This document shows, piece by piece, positions 12,489-13,944 of a stretch of 13,944 bases of DNA. Numbering within the stretch: the first letter of the stretch is position 1; each line of letters opens with the position of its first letter. This stretch comes from Syntrophomonadaceae bacterium. Lineage in GTDB: Bacteria; Bacillota; Syntrophomonadia; Syntrophomonadales; Syntrophomonadaceae. The notes under the pieces were generated by a model. The model was not told the DNA's origin and made no database searches. It was given only the letters and a program-made list of their open reading frames with translations. Where the stretch lies: NCBI GenBank assembly GCA_012522705.1, contig JAAYJY010000224.1, positions 1 through 13,944 on the forward strand. Direction: 5' to 3'. Position numbers and translations under genes: made by a program.

Positions 12489-13944
12489 ATGGCAAAAGGC
12501 AAATACGACGGGACACTTAACCTGCCCCAAACCGAATTTCCCATGCGGGCCAATCTTCCCAAGAGGGAGCCGGAAATACTCAAGTTCTGGCAGGACATCG
12601 ACGTTTACCGGCTGGTCCAGGAGAAAAACCAGGGGCGGGAAAAATACATTCTTCACGACGGTCCGCCTTATGCCAATGGACATATCCATCTGGGCCATAC
12701 CCTGAATAAAGTCCTTAAAGACATGATAGTCAAACACCGGTCCATGGCCGGCTTCGATTCCCCTTACGTGCCCGGTTGGGACACTCATGGACTGCCCATC
12801 GAACAGCAGGCTATCAAGCATCTGGGCATCGACCGCCATAAGACCGACGTCCTCGAATTCCGCCATTTCTGCCGTGATTATGCCATGAAATATGTGGGCA
12901 TCCAGAGGCAGGAATTCGAGCGGCTGGGGGTACGGGGCGATTGGGACAACCCCTATCTCACTCTGAAACCGCAGTTTGAAGGCATCCAGATCAAGGTGTT
13001 CGGAGATATGGCCAACAAGGGCTACATTTATAAAGGCATGAAACCGGTCTACTGGTGCGCCGACTGCGAGACGGCCCTGGCTGAAGCAGAGATCGAATAC
13101 CAGGACAAGGTCTCGCCTTCCATCTATGTCAAGTTCCCGGTAACCGAAGGAAAGGGGATAATACCCGACGGGAGCGCTATAATCATCTGGACCACCACTC
13201 CTTGGACCTTGCCAGCCAATGTGGCGGTTTGCCTCCATCCCAAATTTACCTATGTGGTAGTGGATGTGAAAGGCCAAAAGTACGTCCTGGCGAAAGAACT
13301 GCTGGACAATCTGGCCGCCGAACTGGGTTGGAGCGATTACCAGATGGTGAACCAATTTACAGGCGAACAGGTGGACCGGGCGGTTTGCCGCCATCCCTTT
13401 ATCCACCGGGATTCCCTGGTCATCATGGGTGAGCATGTTACTCTGGAGGCCGGCACCGGATGCGTCCACACCGCCCCGGGTCATGGCGAGGACGACTTCT
13501 ACGTAGGCAAGATCTATGGCCTGGAAGTCATATCGCCGGTGGACGACCGGGGGGTATTCACCGATGAGGCTGGTCAATTCTCCGGGTTGTATGTGCACAA
13601 GGTCAATTAGAAGATCATCACGGCTAGGGATGAACTGGGCGTGCTGCTCAAAGCGGACGACTATTCCCACCAGTACCCCCACTGCTGGAGGTGCAAGAAT
13701 CCTATCGTTTATCGCGCTACCAATCAGTGGTTCGCTTCTATCGATGGTTTCCGCCAAGCGACTTTGGAGGCCATTGATAATGTGCGCTGGATCCCGGCCT
13801 GGGGGCGGGAGCGCATCTACAACATGGTGCGGGACCGGGGTGACTGGTGTATATCCCGGCAGCGCACCTGGGGGGTACCTATCCCCATCTTCTATTGCGG
13901 AGAGTGCGGTCAGCCCATGATCAACCCGGTTATCATCGACCATG
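12489..13944 (+). CDS. ileS: Isoleucyl-tRNA synthetase, interrupted by an in-frame TAG and cut by the window end
   Basis: A class I synthetase that charges tRNA-Ile. The frame from ATG 12489 reads 373 residues to TAG 13608-13610, then continues in the same frame with clear IleRS sequence to the window end (about 111 more residues). Visible signatures are GPPYANGHIHLGH with the HIGH motif at H67-H70, the editing-domain blocks WTTTPWTLPANVAV and GTGCVHTAPGHGEDDF, and, after the TAG, YPHCWRCKNPIVYRAT, QWFASIDGF and SRQRTWGVPIPIFYC. KMSKS lies beyond the window. There is no frameshift, so one base change (for example from AAG, GAG or CAG) explains the stop. The ribosome site AAGGTGG (12475-12481) precedes the ATG by seven bases. 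Whether this is a real nonsense mutation, a read error or a suppressed codon cannot be settled here. Confidence 0.9.
13608..13610 (+). other. In-frame TAG at codon 374 of ileS
   Basis: The codon interrupts the stretch HKVN-TAG-KIITARDELG, a loop between the editing domain and the YPHCWRCK block. Both sides are in one frame and both are conserved IleRS sequence. In relatives this position lies in a variable loop of the type AN-x-x-IIE. Confidence 0.95.

Noticed and set aside
13608..13610. Pyrrolysine or a changed genetic code as the first explanation for the TAG
   Set aside because: TAG ends ymxH and the HlyD-like gene normally, the site is a variable loop, and no pyl genes are in the window. 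An error or simple mutation is more likely; kept only as a check.
12390..13943. A 517-codon open frame on the minus strand opposite ileS, unbroken through the TAG
   Set aside because: It is antisense to conserved IleRS sequence on both sides of the stop and resembles no protein family; long mirror frames are common in this codon bias.
1..13944. CRISPR arrays, insertion sequences, phage genes or defence systems
   Set aside because: No direct-repeat array, transposase, integrase or defence-type protein is visible; the gene content is conserved chromosomal housekeeping.

Overview
The window looks like ordinary chromosome from an anaerobic, endospore-forming Firmicute of the class Clostridia. 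Evidence for this is the pair of sporulation-family genes (yunB, ymxH), the sepF/ylmG/divIVA division cluster, strong AGGAGG-type ribosome binding sites, frequent TTG starts, a rubrerythrin, and a formate/nitrite-type channel at the left edge. A Syntrophomonas/Desulfotomaculum-like lineage is my guess from gene order only. I see no phage, transposon, CRISPR or defence genes.

Left part (1-1148): the 3' end of an FNT-family channel gene, a 121-bp stretch that folds on paper into a three-way junction, a two-domain rubrerythrin-like gene, and a perfect 20-bp terminator stem. A minus-strand tRNA-Gln(CTG)/tRNA-Glu(CTC) pair follows, with its own consensus promoter and terminator. Next to it on the same strand lies gltX (1149-2618), the synthetase for glutamate.

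Middle (2801-4700): yunB, ymxH and nrdR on the plus strand. The first two are preceded by the same octamer resembling a sigma-E -10 element. A small minus-strand zinc-ribbon/DUF2007 gene follows.

Right part (4750-11553): a tight plus-strand run of nine genes, pgeF(ylmD)-hlyD-like-ylmE-sepF-proC-ylmG-U32-divIVA-yggU. Gaps run from 1-bp overlaps to 39 bp, so this is probably one operon. It combines cell division (SepF, DivIVA, YlmG), PLP and proline metabolism (YlmE, ProC), a cell-wall or nucleoside enzyme (PgeF) and a probable RNA-modifying tandem U32 protein. The U32 gene sits where Bacillus has ylmH. nth (endonuclease III) and ileS follow, and the window cuts ileS at its 3' end.

Most worth a second look are: (1) an in-frame TAG at codon 374 of an otherwise intact ileS; (2) an ileS leader in which a terminator-like hairpin and a Shine-Dalgarno-sequestering pairing compete for the same bases; (3) the physical linkage of gltX with tRNA-Gln and tRNA-Glu; (4) the unidentified three-way-junction element at 104-224; (5) the duplicated U32 protein in the division operon. 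I did not find a clearly new multi-gene system.
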